NCBI GenBank assembly: GCA_022841465.1
Contig: JALHRL010000003.1
Span: 1-64,000, forward strand
DNA: 64,000 bases
DNA from: Bacteroidia bacterium
GTDB taxonomy: Bacteria > Bacteroidota > Bacteroidia > B-17B0 > Aurantibacillaceae
Direction: 5' to 3'
Shown here: piece by piece, positions 53,001 to 61,493 of the stretch
Layout of the letters: each line of letters opens with the position of its first letter
How positions within the stretch are numbered: position 1 is the stretch's first letter
Made by a program: the position numbers and the translations under genes
Notes under the pieces: generated by a model
The model's database searches: none
What the model was told of the DNA's origin: nothing
What the model saw: only the letters and a program-made list of their open reading frames with translations

Positions 53001-53211
53001 AATCTATAGAAATGTAAGGGAAATTAGCAAAAGGCGAAATATGACTGTCTTCTATTTTAATTTCTCCTTTAAAATCTTTATTTACTGTTTTTAATAATTC
53101 TTGTACAACAGAATCTTGCTTAGCATACAAAACCCCTATTAAAACCGAAATAATAAGAATTGGAATAATTAATAGGCCAATAATAATTCTTTTTATAATT
53201 TTCTTTTTCAT
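50038..53211 (-). CDS. AsmA family protein
   Basis: N-terminal TM helix, INSIKAKNGKIHIVQDTAGNFNIL, long AsmA-like repeats. Confidence 0.8.
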   Translation of the reverse strand: MKKKIIKRIIIGLLIIPILIISVLIGVLYAKQDSVVQELLKTVNKDFKGEIKIEDSHISPFANFPYISIDLDHLKIYKDKSEKSELIVDINDLYLGFDIINLLSGNMDINSIKAKNGKIHIVQDTAGNFNILKAFESVQPIESTSEEFHLNLKSIQLENIDITKVNEVNKITIELFINKAKSKFKTSSEELIAGIDSKFVVNVIKGNDTTFFKHKHVELKSEINYNNKSEYLKIIPSSFDLEHVQFDFGGGIDFTNGLDMDLNIKGHKPSFDIFLAFAPEELIPVLNKYDNSGKINFEAKIKGRPVNGKLPKVEINFICENAFLHNTETNKKLDELNFKAFFTTGASGTPETMEFSLTDFTSRPEAGVFKGHLIVKNFAEPEIDTKIISDFDLDFLSKFIGVKDLKDLKGKVKLTMNFKDIIDLNHPEKAIEKLNESYFTELNVTNLSFKSNSYHLPIEKININATLEGHEAIIKKFDIKVGKTDISINGSISDLPAIIHHTKDQVKAVLNIKSNLIDIKELTSGNVSKSKPVDEQIEKLSLQLTFKSSARAFTESPNLPVGEFFVDNFYAKMKHYPHTLHDFHADLFIDSSDFRIIDFTGLIDKSDFHFTGKLLNYNLWFDEVSKGDTKIDFNLTSNLLQLEDVFAYKGENYVPEDYRHEEFKDLKIHGDVALHFSKDLKSIDLYLDQFTTQMKMHKYKFEKFKGRVHYEDEHLMVKDFSGKLGKSSFEMDMNYYLGKNETIKKRDNHFGIVASHLDFDELFSFNESPKTKTVTPADHEKGFNIYELPFTDMTFDLDIKHLNYHRYLINNIKAKLRTTPNHYLYIDTLSFLAADGKFKMRGYFNGSNKDKIYLSPVLKMEHVDLDKLMLKFENFGQDHMVSENVHGKLDGVITGKIRMHRDMVPIIDDSEIHMDIGVTQGKLEKYAPLTAMADYFKDKNVAKVLFDTLKNHIDMNKGVLSFPLMTINSSLGFIEVSGKQDMNLNMEYFIKVPMKLVTGVAKQKLFGSNSEEAIDPEKEDEIQYKEEGKKIKYVNLKLSGNSENYKISLVKDKDIPR

Positions 53212-53277
53212 TCTACTAATAACAGTTCTAATTTAATAATTTTAGTTTTAAAGGGAATTAACTATTTGTGAAATAAA

Positions 53278-53766
53278 TTAAAACACACGCACTACTTTTA
53301 TAAATCGCTTTTTATAATAGGGCGATTCATTAAAATCAGAAATAATAACACCTTTTTTCTTACCGGATGAGCTGTGAATAAAAGTAGGTATGCCCGCATT
53401 ATTTTCTATAATTATTCCAACGTGTCCGGGTGAACGATATTTAGCGTTAGTACCTGTAAATACTATTACATCTCCTTTTTTTGCCGAATCGAGCGGAATT
53501 TTTAGGCCAAAATTTTTAAACTCTTTTGATGACCGTGGTACTTTTATATGAAAATGATTAAAAACATAATACACAAAGCCCGAGCAATCAAAACCTATTT
53601 TAGGATCGGATGTAGCGTAACAATAATTAGTTCCTAATTGTGTTTTAGCAAAAGCTATAAGGCTATCTACCTCAAAAACATTATTTGCAGTTAAGCTATC
53701 AGTGGTTTGTGATAAAGCGGCAAACGAACATAAGCAATAAACAATAATAATTTTCTTCACTTTCAT
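53278..53766 (-). CDS. NlpC/P60 family cell wall hydrolase
   Basis: GFDCSGFVYYVF, GHVGIIIENN catalytic motifs. Confidence 0.9.
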   Translation of the reverse strand: MKVKKIIIVYCLCSFAALSQTTDSLTANNVFEVDSLIAFAKTQLGTNYCYATSDPKIGFDCSGFVYYVFNHFHIKVPRSSKEFKNFGLKIPLDSAKKGDVIVFTGTNAKYRSPGHVGIIIENNAGIPTFIHSSSGKKKGVIISDFNESPYYKKRFIKVVRVF

Positions 53767-53775
53767 TTTTCCTTT

Positions 53776-54288
53776 CTACTCTTTCCCTAACAACTTCTCT
53801 TGTATGTTTGAATCAGGCGGTCTTTTAAACATCCAGATTCCAAAAAATGCTTTCTTAAAATCTAAACCCGGAATTATCATATGAAACACGCCGTTTTTGT
53901 AAATACTGGTTCCTTTTAATGGATGATAAATAAAATCAAACACATCGCCTTTTTTAAAATTATTGTCGAAAATGGTTTTGAACTGAACAATTCTATCTGC
54001 AATTGGAGCCGTATTTCCTTCTGTTGCGCGTACAAATCCATCGTCCATTGATGCATACATTCGTTCGCTTGTAATTAAGTGTGATAAAACGCAAAGCTTT
54101 AATGCCATTGGCTCATCGGCATTCATAATTTTATGAGCGTCTGAACATTTTACTTTTAAATACAAGCCTAACGCAAATAAATCTATAAAATATTTTTCCC
54201 TTACCCCTGCTCCATTTAAAAGTAAAGTTGTTTCTTCTGACTTAATAGTGTACGGAATTTTTATTCCGCCCACTTTGTGTTGAGCCAT
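53776..54288 (-). CDS. Chalcone isomerase-family protein
   Basis: LLLNGAGVREKYFIDLFALGLYL, FKKAFFGIWMFKRPPDSNIQEKLLG. Confidence 0.8.
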   Translation of the reverse strand: MAQHKVGGIKIPYTIKSEETTLLLNGAGVREKYFIDLFALGLYLKVKCSDAHKIMNADEPMALKLCVLSHLITSERMYASMDDGFVRATEGNTAPIADRIVQFKTIFDNNFKKGDVFDFIYHPLKGTSIYKNGVFHMIIPGLDFKKAFFGIWMFKRPPDSNIQEKLLGKE

Positions 54289-54372
54289 TAAATGAAGGGT
54301 GTTTGTTAAAACAAATATGAGTATGTATTTTTTGATATGTAAATTTAATTAAGTTTTAGGCCTATTACCAAA

Positions 54373-54469
54373 ACGTCATCTATCCCGACGGGATCTCCCT
54401 CCTACGATAAATGTAGGAGTTTAATCCATCTGCATTATAGGCGTATGCCTATGATGCAGACGTCATCTA
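54373..54469 (-). repeat. 87-bp insert plus 10-bp direct repeat (TAGATGACGT) at the 3' end of SpoIIE gene 1
   Basis: ACGTCATCTA (plus) at 54373-54382 and 54460-54469; downstream copy reads IDDVLVIGLKLN*. Confidence 0.7.
54428..54461. repeat. Near-perfect palindrome spanning the last codons and stop of SpoIIE gene 1
   Basis: ATCTGCATTATAGGC-gtat-GCCTATGATGCAGAC. Confidence 0.85.
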
Positions 54470-56288
54470 CCTGTTCTAAATCACCTTTCCAAATTTCGAA
54501 TTCCTTTTTTAATAATTCACCTTGTGTAGCAAGTGAATTTGCATTAATATTCATTAAAAACTGGTTTAATTGTTTATACATGTATTTCTTTCCCTTTGGC
54601 CCTCCAAACTGATCTGCAAAACCATCGGTATACAAATACAAGGTATCTTTTTTATCCATATTTAATTTATACAATTGAAACGAATCTAATTTTTCTGCTT
54701 GCCCTACCGGCATTTTATCAAATTCCAATTCAGCAAAATTGTTTCCGCTCACTAAAATTGGCGAATTGTTTGCCGCTGCATATACTATTTCATTTGTTAA
54801 TTGATTAATGCAAACCAAAATGCCATCAAATCCATCTTTTTGTCCTTCTTTGCTTATATTATCTATTAATCTTTGTCTAACAAAATTAAAAACCTCGTTG
54901 GGCTTTACTATACCTTTTTCGTTTATAGCTTCGTTTAAAAATGTAATATTCAGTAAACTCATAAATGCTCCGGGCACACCATGCCCGGTACTATCACAAA
55001 CAGCAAAATAAAATAAATTATTTTTTTTAGTGGCCCAGTAAAAATCGCCACTAACAATATCTTTGGGATTAAAATAAACAAAATGCTGGGGTACATTTTT
55101 GCTTAAAAAATCTTGGTGAGCCAATAAAGTATATTGAATGCGTTTTGCATACGTTATACTATCTTGAATGTCTTTGTTTTTTTGTTCAATTTCTTCGTAG
55201 GCCTTTTTAAGTTCAATGTTTCTAAGCCTTTCAATTTCTTCTTCCTTTTCTTTTAATAATTTACTTTCTGATTGAGAAATTTTCGCTTCCTTTTCTTGCA
55301 GTACAAGCTTAACATTTAACTCCACCAATTTTTCATAAATTTCAATGGTCTTTTCAAAGTTTTTTAATTCTTTAAAAATAATTACCTGTTGCTTGTATAT
55401 AAACGCTAAGCGATTTAAATGATTGGTTTCATTTGCGTATACAATAGCTTGTTCATAATAATCATTCGCCAGGTCAAAATCCTTATATGCTAAATATAAA
55501 TTGGCAATATCAATTAAACTACCCAATACAAAATGTTTTAGATTAGCTTTTTTTCGATAGTCAAGGGCTTCTAAAAAATGTTGTAAAGCAAGTTCTTTAT
55601 TTCCAAGTTTAGAATAAATTAAACCTATATCATTTAACGCTCTGCTAATACCAATAGCATTGTTCGCTTTTTTTAATATTTCTAAACTTTTAAGTGATAA
55701 ATCTAAGGCTTCGTTTAATTTCCCCTGATCGGAATATATATTTGCTAAGGATGTAAATAACCTGCCACTCCAACTACTATAATTTGTTTCAACTTCAATT
55801 CCTTTTTTGTAATAGAAAGTTGCTTGATCAAACTTATTTAAATCTTTGTAAATCGTTCCAATAACGTAGTATGCCATTGGAATATCATCATCATTGGGGT
55901 TTTTATCATAAAATTCCATCCCCTTTAATCCATCATATAGAGCTGTTTCCGGGGCACCGGTTGAATTAACCATAATGGCCTTGGTTAATAATGTATTGGA
56001 AACCCACTTTTCATCATTAAGTTCATCAAACAAAGTTTTTGCCTTACTCATTAATTCTAAGGCCAATTCAATATTATTCTGAAGAATAAAGGCTCCCATT
56101 CCTTTATTTAATATGCCTCGTGCAACACCAAATTTATAGCCAATTGCTTCTGCTTTTTCAATTAACCCAACCATTAATGCTTCGGGATTATAATCAGGGG
56201 TTGGAGAATTACGATAATTCCAAATAAGCTCATTTACAGAATCTACTTCCTGTTTAATTTGCTCAATTTCAGAATTGGAATAGCTCAT
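54435..56288 (-). CDS. TPR-repeat SpoIIE-family PP2C phosphatase
   Basis: TPR repeats then PKDIVSGDFYWATKKNNLFYFAVCDSTGHGVPGAFMS...TDGFADQFGGPKGKKYMYKQLNQFL. Confidence 0.93.
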   Translation of the reverse strand: MSYSNSEIEQIKQEVDSVNELIWNYRNSPTPDYNPEALMVGLIEKAEAIGYKFGVARGILNKGMGAFILQNNIELALELMSKAKTLFDELNDEKWVSNTLLTKAIMVNSTGAPETALYDGLKGMEFYDKNPNDDDIPMAYYVIGTIYKDLNKFDQATFYYKKGIEVETNYSSWSGRLFTSLANIYSDQGKLNEALDLSLKSLEILKKANNAIGISRALNDIGLIYSKLGNKELALQHFLEALDYRKKANLKHFVLGSLIDIANLYLAYKDFDLANDYYEQAIVYANETNHLNRLAFIYKQQVIIFKELKNFEKTIEIYEKLVELNVKLVLQEKEAKISQSESKLLKEKEEEIERLRNIELKKAYEEIEQKNKDIQDSITYAKRIQYTLLAHQDFLSKNVPQHFVYFNPKDIVSGDFYWATKKNNLFYFAVCDSTGHGVPGAFMSLLNITFLNEAINEKGIVKPNEVFNFVRQRLIDNISKEGQKDGFDGILVCINQLTNEIVYAAANNSPILVSGNNFAELEFDKMPVGQAEKLDSFQLYKLNMDKKDTLYLYTDGFADQFGGPKGKKYMYKQLNQFLMNINANSLATQGELLKKEFEIWKGDLEQVDDVCIIGIRL

Positions 56289-56447
56289 AAAAAATATGAC
56301 ACGTAATTAACTCTTAAATATAACCAAGAAAAAAGAATTTACAAGGGAAAACAAGCAATTCTGTTGCTTTTTACTTATAATAAAGCTATTAAATTACTTT
56401 AGAGTGAATTTATTAGGGCGCCCATCGTTTAGTAAATGGATAATGTA

Positions 56448-56649
56448 GGGATTTCCTCCGTATGCATTATAGGCGAATGCCTATGTAAAAGAACTCATCT
56501 ATCCCGACGACTCATTCTTCGTGTCGGGATTTCCTCCGTATGCATTATAGGCGAATGCCTATGTAAAAGAACTCATCTATCCCGACGACTCATTCTTCGT
56601 GTCGGGATTTCCTCCGTATGCATTATAGGCGAATGCCTATAATGCATAC
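56448..56649. repeat. Tandem array (2.6 copies, 78-bp period) containing copies of the SpoIIE gene 2 3' end and a GTCGGGAT hairpin
   Basis: GGGATTTCCTCCGTATGCATTATAGGCGAATGCCTAT... starts at 56448, 56526, 56604. Confidence 0.95.
56616..56649. repeat. Perfect 15-bp-stem palindrome spanning last codons and stop of SpoIIE gene 2
   Basis: GTATGCATTATAGGC-gaat-GCCTATAATGCATAC. Confidence 0.95.
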
Positions 56650-59600
56650 GTCGTCAACCTGTTCTAATTCACCACGCCAAATTTCAAAAGTAGTTTGAAG
56701 TTTCGTTCGTTGTTCTTCTAATGATAATGTGCTTAATTCTAACAACAATTGATTCAATTTTTTATACATAAACTTTTTCCCTTTGGGTCCTCCAAACTGG
56801 TCGGCGTAACCATCGGTATATAAATAAAGAATATCGTTTGTTTTAAATTCAATTGTAAACAAATTAAAAGGCAATTTCTTCTCGCCCATACCCACCGGCA
56901 TCCTGTCTTTGTTTTGCTCTATTATTACAAAATCTCTAACTAACAAAGGTTCGTTATTGGCAGCAGCATATGTTATTTTGTTTTCTGAATAATCTATACA
57001 AATTAAAATTCCGTCAAATCCATCTTTTTGTCCTTCTTTACTAATGTTTTCTATTAACCGTTCTCTTACATAATCAAAAACTTCATTTGGCTTTTCAATG
57101 TTTTTTTCTTTAATAGCTTCGTTTAAGAAACCAATACTTAACAAACTCATAAAAGCTCCGGGCACGCCGTGTCCTGTACTGTCGCAAACGGCCAAATAAA
57201 ATTTATTATTAATTGTAGTTGACCAATAAAAATCGCCGCTAACGATATCTTTCGGGTTAAAAAATATAAAATGATGTGGAATATATTTTCTTAAAAAATC
57301 ATCATGAGACAATAATGCATACTGAATTCGTTTTGCATAATTAATACTATCTACAATTTCTTTTTGTTTTTCTTCTATTAATGTTTTTTGGTTGTTTATT
57401 TCCTGTGTTCGTTCTGTTACTGTTTTTTCTAAAATAACTTGTCTCTCTAATAACTGCTTGTTTCTTAGTTTAAAAATGTAAACAATAAGCCCAATAATAG
57501 AAGTTAAAGTAAGAATTCTAAACCACCAGGTGGCCCAAAAAGGAGGTTTAACAATAAAACGGTAGGTAAAACTTTCTCCCCAATCTAGTCCTTCTAACTT
57601 TGCTTGTGCTGTAAATTCATATTTACCAGGGCTTAAATTAGCGTATTTGACTTCGGGTAATTTTCCTACTATCCAATTATCATCAAATCCTTCTAATTTG
57701 TATCGATAATTTAATTTTTGAGTTACTTGACCATCACATCCATAAAAATAAAAAGTAATGGTATTTCTATCATAGGGTAATTGCAAATTTAAAGGGTAAT
57801 TAAAAAACGGAGCAACACCGGTGTAATTAACATCATTAAAACTAATTGTACTATCTGAATTATAAAACGTTAATCCTTTTGCAACAGAATCTAGGAGCGA
57901 ATGAAAACTAAAATGTTCATCCATTAAACTAATATGTGATAAAAATGTTCTAGGCGACTTTTTTGAGACATTAAATTCATTCAGGTTTAAATAAATTGCC
58001 CCTTTATTAGTACCCCACCATAAAATATTTTTTAATTTATCATAAGCTACAGCCCCCGATCTAAATGAATTTGTTTTTAATCCATCTTGTAAGTTATAAT
58101 TTTCAATCAAATATCCTTTCGGTTTAGTTTTACTAGGTATTAAGCAATTCAATCCTTTAAAAGTTCCGGCCCAAATGCGCTTATTGTTATCTTCAACAAG
58201 ATTTAAAATAACATTAGAACTTAAGCCATCTTTCACATCCATTAAGGTAAATTCTTTTCCGTTGTAAATGGCTAATCCTTTATTTGTTCCTATCCAGATT
58301 TTATTTTCTGAATCAACAAAAACAGAATGAACTACGTTTGAAGGCAATCCATTAGATGTAGTAAAATGTGTGATTTTATTTTCAGAAATTTTACTTATAC
58401 CATTTCCGTTATATGCCAGCCAAATATCATTGCTATTATCAACAGCAATGCAAGAAACATTGTTTGAACTTAAACCATTTTTTACAAAGTATTTTTCAAA
58501 ATAATTGTAACCATACTTTGTTAATCCATTTCCATTAAAATCGGCTAGCCAAACGTTTTTGTTTAAATCCATTTTACCGGAAGCAACAAATCTATTCTCA
58601 AAAGATTTAATAATTGACAGGTGTAAAAGAGAATCGTAACTTACAGAATCGGATGGTGAAACTTTTAGCATTTCAAAGCCATGCATGTGTGTGCCAACAA
58701 ATAAATTACCAATACTATCTTCTTGCATGGAAAGAATTATCTTCCAGTCAAGGCCGTTTCCACTTACAATTTGTTTAATTTTTTTTCCATTAAACACATG
58801 TATGCCCCCACCCCAACTTCCAAATAATGTTTCTCCTTTTTTGTTAACGTAAATACTTTGTATTGGTTTATCTGATAAGCCATCAAGTGAAGACAATAAT
58901 TTAAAACTACCCGGAACAATTTTATTTAAGCCACCGTCTACGGTAGCAACCCAAACATTGCCTGCACGATCTTCAATAATATCTGAAATTTTATTACTGG
59001 TTAAACCTTGTTTTGTGGTGTATAATTTAAAACCATTATCTTCTAACTTTGCAATGCCACCTTCACCAGTGCCAATCCAATAACTATTTTTACTATCTCC
59101 TAAAATTGCAGAAATTTGAAAATAAGGAAAACCTGTATTGGGTTTATAGCGTATAGATTTATCGTTTTGTAACTTAACAAAACCTCCGCTGTATGTACCC
59201 AATAATAAGTTGTTGTTTTTATCATTATAAATATTGGTAACCAAACCCGAACCAAATTGCAGCCAATCTTGCCAATGGTAACGGTGAATAATGGTATCAT
59301 TTATTATTTTCGACATGTTTCTATCCCAGGTGCCAATAAAGATTTCATTTGCTTTGTTAGATCCTAAGCGGTATAAGTTTCCTAACTCTAAAGGAGAATC
59401 GCTTCCGTAAATAAAAAATTTCCCGTCTTTTAATTTTACCAAACCGGTTTCCTGACAAATTAACCACAAACAGTTTTGTTTATCAAAATGAATGTCTAAA
59501 ATAGAATTTCCGGGTAAACCACTTTCGGTTGTGTAAACTAAAAAACGTTTTCCATCATAATTCCATAAACCATTTGTGGTAGACATCCATATACTGCTAT

Positions 59601-60195
59601 CTTTTGGATCGAGTAATAGTTTATTTGGCATTCCGGTAATTCCATTACGTGCGCTATAGTTATAAATATTATATCCATCGTAGCGTGTTAAGCCTGTTGA
59701 AGTTCCAATCCATAAAAAGCCTTTATTATCTTCTAATAAACAGTTAACTTGTGAAGAGGGTAAACCTTGTTCTTCTCCCAAATAAGTTATATTTTCGTTA
59801 GCAATACCGGTAGAGCGCAAATCACCTGCCTTAATTGGTTTTGGATGTTGCACCGGTGACAAAAATGGTTTTGCGATTACAACTTTTGGTGAATAGTAAA
59901 AACTATCGTATTTGCTTTTGTAACGTATTGTATCTATCACTCCAAAAGGTACTTTATCTTGATTGGCAAATGGCACTTCTTTATAGGTGAGTTTAAAACG
60001 CCAGCCTTTAGGAATTAAAAGGGTATCAAACTGAGTTGATGTTAAGTCAAACGCTTTATTTACAACAATAGAATCGGCATGTGTTTTTTTTGGAATAATA
60101 GATGAAATTAAAGGGATATTGCTCTGTTTACGAGTCTTTTCTTTACACGAAATAAAAGCAAACAATACAAATGTTATTAAAAACCTATAAAACAC
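56623..60195 (-). CDS. Two-component-regulator-propeller/Y_Y_Y sensor fused to SpoIIE PP2C phosphatase
   Basis: Lipoprotein-like N-terminus; repeated LLEDNKGFLWIGTSTGLTRYDG propeller units; LPYDRNTITFYFYGCD...YRYKLEGFDDNWIVG (Y_Y_Y); TM; SpoIIE domain. Confidence 0.93.
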   Translation of the reverse strand: MFYRFLITFVLFAFISCKEKTRKQSNIPLISSIIPKKTHADSIVVNKAFDLTSTQFDTLLIPKGWRFKLTYKEVPFANQDKVPFGVIDTIRYKSKYDSFYYSPKVVIAKPFLSPVQHPKPIKAGDLRSTGIANENITYLGEEQGLPSSQVNCLLEDNKGFLWIGTSTGLTRYDGYNIYNYSARNGITGMPNKLLLDPKDSSIWMSTTNGLWNYDGKRFLVYTTESGLPGNSILDIHFDKQNCLWLICQETGLVKLKDGKFFIYGSDSPLELGNLYRLGSNKANEIFIGTWDRNMSKIINDTIIHRYHWQDWLQFGSGLVTNIYNDKNNNLLLGTYSGGFVKLQNDKSIRYKPNTGFPYFQISAILGDSKNSYWIGTGEGGIAKLEDNGFKLYTTKQGLTSNKISDIIEDRAGNVWVATVDGGLNKIVPGSFKLLSSLDGLSDKPIQSIYVNKKGETLFGSWGGGIHVFNGKKIKQIVSGNGLDWKIILSMQEDSIGNLFVGTHMHGFEMLKVSPSDSVSYDSLLHLSIIKSFENRFVASGKMDLNKNVWLADFNGNGLTKYGYNYFEKYFVKNGLSSNNVSCIAVDNSNDIWLAYNGNGISKISENKITHFTTSNGLPSNVVHSVFVDSENKIWIGTNKGLAIYNGKEFTLMDVKDGLSSNVILNLVEDNNKRIWAGTFKGLNCLIPSKTKPKGYLIENYNLQDGLKTNSFRSGAVAYDKLKNILWWGTNKGAIYLNLNEFNVSKKSPRTFLSHISLMDEHFSFHSLLDSVAKGLTFYNSDSTISFNDVNYTGVAPFFNYPLNLQLPYDRNTITFYFYGCDGQVTQKLNYRYKLEGFDDNWIVGKLPEVKYANLSPGKYEFTAQAKLEGLDWGESFTYRFIVKPPFWATWWFRILTLTSIIGLIVYIFKLRNKQLLERQVILEKTVTERTQEINNQKTLIEEKQKEIVDSINYAKRIQYALLSHDDFLRKYIPHHFIFFNPKDIVSGDFYWSTTINNKFYLAVCDSTGHGVPGAFMSLLSIGFLNEAIKEKNIEKPNEVFDYVRERLIENISKEGQKDGFDGILICIDYSENKITYAAANNEPLLVRDFVIIEQNKDRMPVGMGEKKLPFNLFTIEFKTNDILYLYTDGYADQFGGPKGKKFMYKKLNQLLLELSTLSLEEQRTKLQTTFEIWRGELEQVDDVCIIGIRL

Positions 60196-60293
60196 TTTTT
60201 CTAAAAATCTAAAATTAATGATTTATACGTATACTAAAACAAAGAAAACACGGTAAAGTTGAAATCTTAAAAACTTAACATTCGCCTAATAGT

Positions 60294-60596
60294 TTACTTA
60301 GGATCTTCTTTAATAGAAATTGCACCGCCCGAATTTATATAAATGGTCCACTTATATTTTCCTCGTCCGTTAAATGCAACCTTACCGCTAACATCGCCGG
60401 TAATATCATGAGAGCCTTCCGGAATTCGTTTGTATTCTGTTGTTTTTACCGATCCAATGGTACCAAAATCAACCGGGCCAACAATAACATGAAGAGGTGC
60501 GCCAAAATTGTTTTTAACACGCACATCATTTTTCATTTTAAGACAGGCAGAAAATAAAATACTGATGGTGCAGAATAGTAAATATAATTTCCTCAT
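60294..60596 (-). CDS. Small lipoprotein, paralog A
   Basis: Lipobox LFSAC; 100 aa; paralog of adjacent ORF. Confidence 0.7.
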   Translation of the reverse strand: MRKLYLLFCTISILFSACLKMKNDVRVKNNFGAPLHVIVGPVDFGTIGSVKTTEYKRIPEGSHDITGDVSGKVAFNGRGKYKWTIYINSGGAISIKEDPK

Positions 60597-60682
60597 AATT
60601 GGTACTACAATTTACAAAATAAAATGATACGCATAAAAAACCGCCGGTACAGCGGTTTATTGTAAAACTATTTTTTTGGTTC

Positions 60683-60988
60683 TTATTTATCTTCGGCAAT
60701 GGTAACACCACCACTATTGCTAATGGTAACTGTCCATTTATGTTTACCTTTTCCAGTAACACTTAATGAGCCTGAAACATCGCCATTAATGGCATGGTTA
60801 CCTTCGGGAATAGATTTATATTCGGTAGAACTATTTGGGGCAACGGTTCCATAATCATTAGGGCCAATTGCAATTTTTAAAGCAGTAGCGTAATTATTTG
60901 TAACCCTAACAGAATGTTTTGGTTTAAGACAAGCAGTAAACGCCAAGGTTATTAGAGCAACAAGTAAGGCAACTTTAAATTTGTACAT
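60683..60988 (-). CDS. Small lipoprotein, paralog B
   Basis: Lipobox AFTAC; shares TEYK-IPEG-H-I-GDVSG...GKxKWT with paralog A. Confidence 0.7.
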   Translation of the reverse strand: MYKFKVALLVALITLAFTACLKPKHSVRVTNNYATALKIAIGPNDYGTVAPNSSTEYKSIPEGNHAINGDVSGSLSVTGKGKHKWTVTISNSGGVTIAEDK

Positions 60989-61204
60989 ACTAAATGCATT
61001 AAATTGTTAAGTAAAAATAGCGTGAATAAATAAGGGTAAAAATGACTTGAGTCATTATTTAAAACAAAAGCACAAGGCAAGTAAACAAGTAACTTGGTTA
61101 TTAGAACTTTATATAATAAAGCTAAATAAATGGGATTCAATAGATTGATTTAATATAAAACCTGTGAAATTTCAACAAAAGAACAGATATATCTAAAAAA
61201 TTGC

Positions 61205-61212
61205 TATTTTTG
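61205..61212 (+). promoter_or_regulatory. Candidate -7 element (TATTTTTG) upstream of tRNA-Cys relic 1
   Basis: Matches TAnnTTTG; no clear -33 element seen. Confidence 0.35.
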
Positions 61213-61230
61213 CTGTCCGTTCTTACAAAG

Positions 61231-61371
61231 TAAAGATTTGGAAGAAGTTAACTTCTAACTTCAACGTTCTAAATTCTACCTTCTAAAAAGTTCTGTGGCC
61301 GCCTACCTACGCTAAAGCTACGGCAGGTAAAAGTGGCAGGCTGAGCAAGAAAAGCTCAGAAAAAAAAATAA
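61231..61371 (+). pseudogene. tRNA-Cys relic 1: duplicated 5' flank plus 5' half with hairpin insert in D-arm
   Basis: TAAAGATTTGGAA...TTCTACCTTCTAAAA flank as in intact copy; AGTTCTGTGGCCG[CCTACCTACGCTAAAGCTACGGCAGGTAAA]AGTGGCAGGCTGAGC...GCTCAG. Confidence 0.75.
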
Positions 61372-61382
61372 CAAACAAAAAA

Positions 61383-61434
61383 GGTCCTGTGCCCTTCCAC
61401 ACATGGAAGGGTAGGCTGAGCAAGCAAAAGCTCA
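61383..61434 (+). pseudogene. tRNA-Cys relic 2: 5' half with a different hairpin replacing the D-arm
   Basis: GGTCCTGTG-CCCTTCCA-caca-TGGAAGGG-TAGGCTGAGCAAGCAAAAGCTC. Confidence 0.75.
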
Positions 61435-61493
61435 TTAAAAAATTAAAAGGTAAAGATTTGGAATAAGTTTATTCTAACTTCTACCTTCTAAAA

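Noticed and set aside
56436-56642. ORF encoding a 26-aa repeat (VGISSVCIIGECLCKRTHLSRRLILR)
   Set aside because: Translation of the 78-bp tandem DNA repeat on the antisense side; open only because the period is a multiple of three.
56448-56649. CRISPR array
   Set aside because: The whole 78-bp unit is repeated with no unique spacers; it derives from the adjacent gene end.
61291-61434. Two additional functional tRNA-Cys genes
   Set aside because: No T-arm and no 3' acceptor strand; treated as relics.
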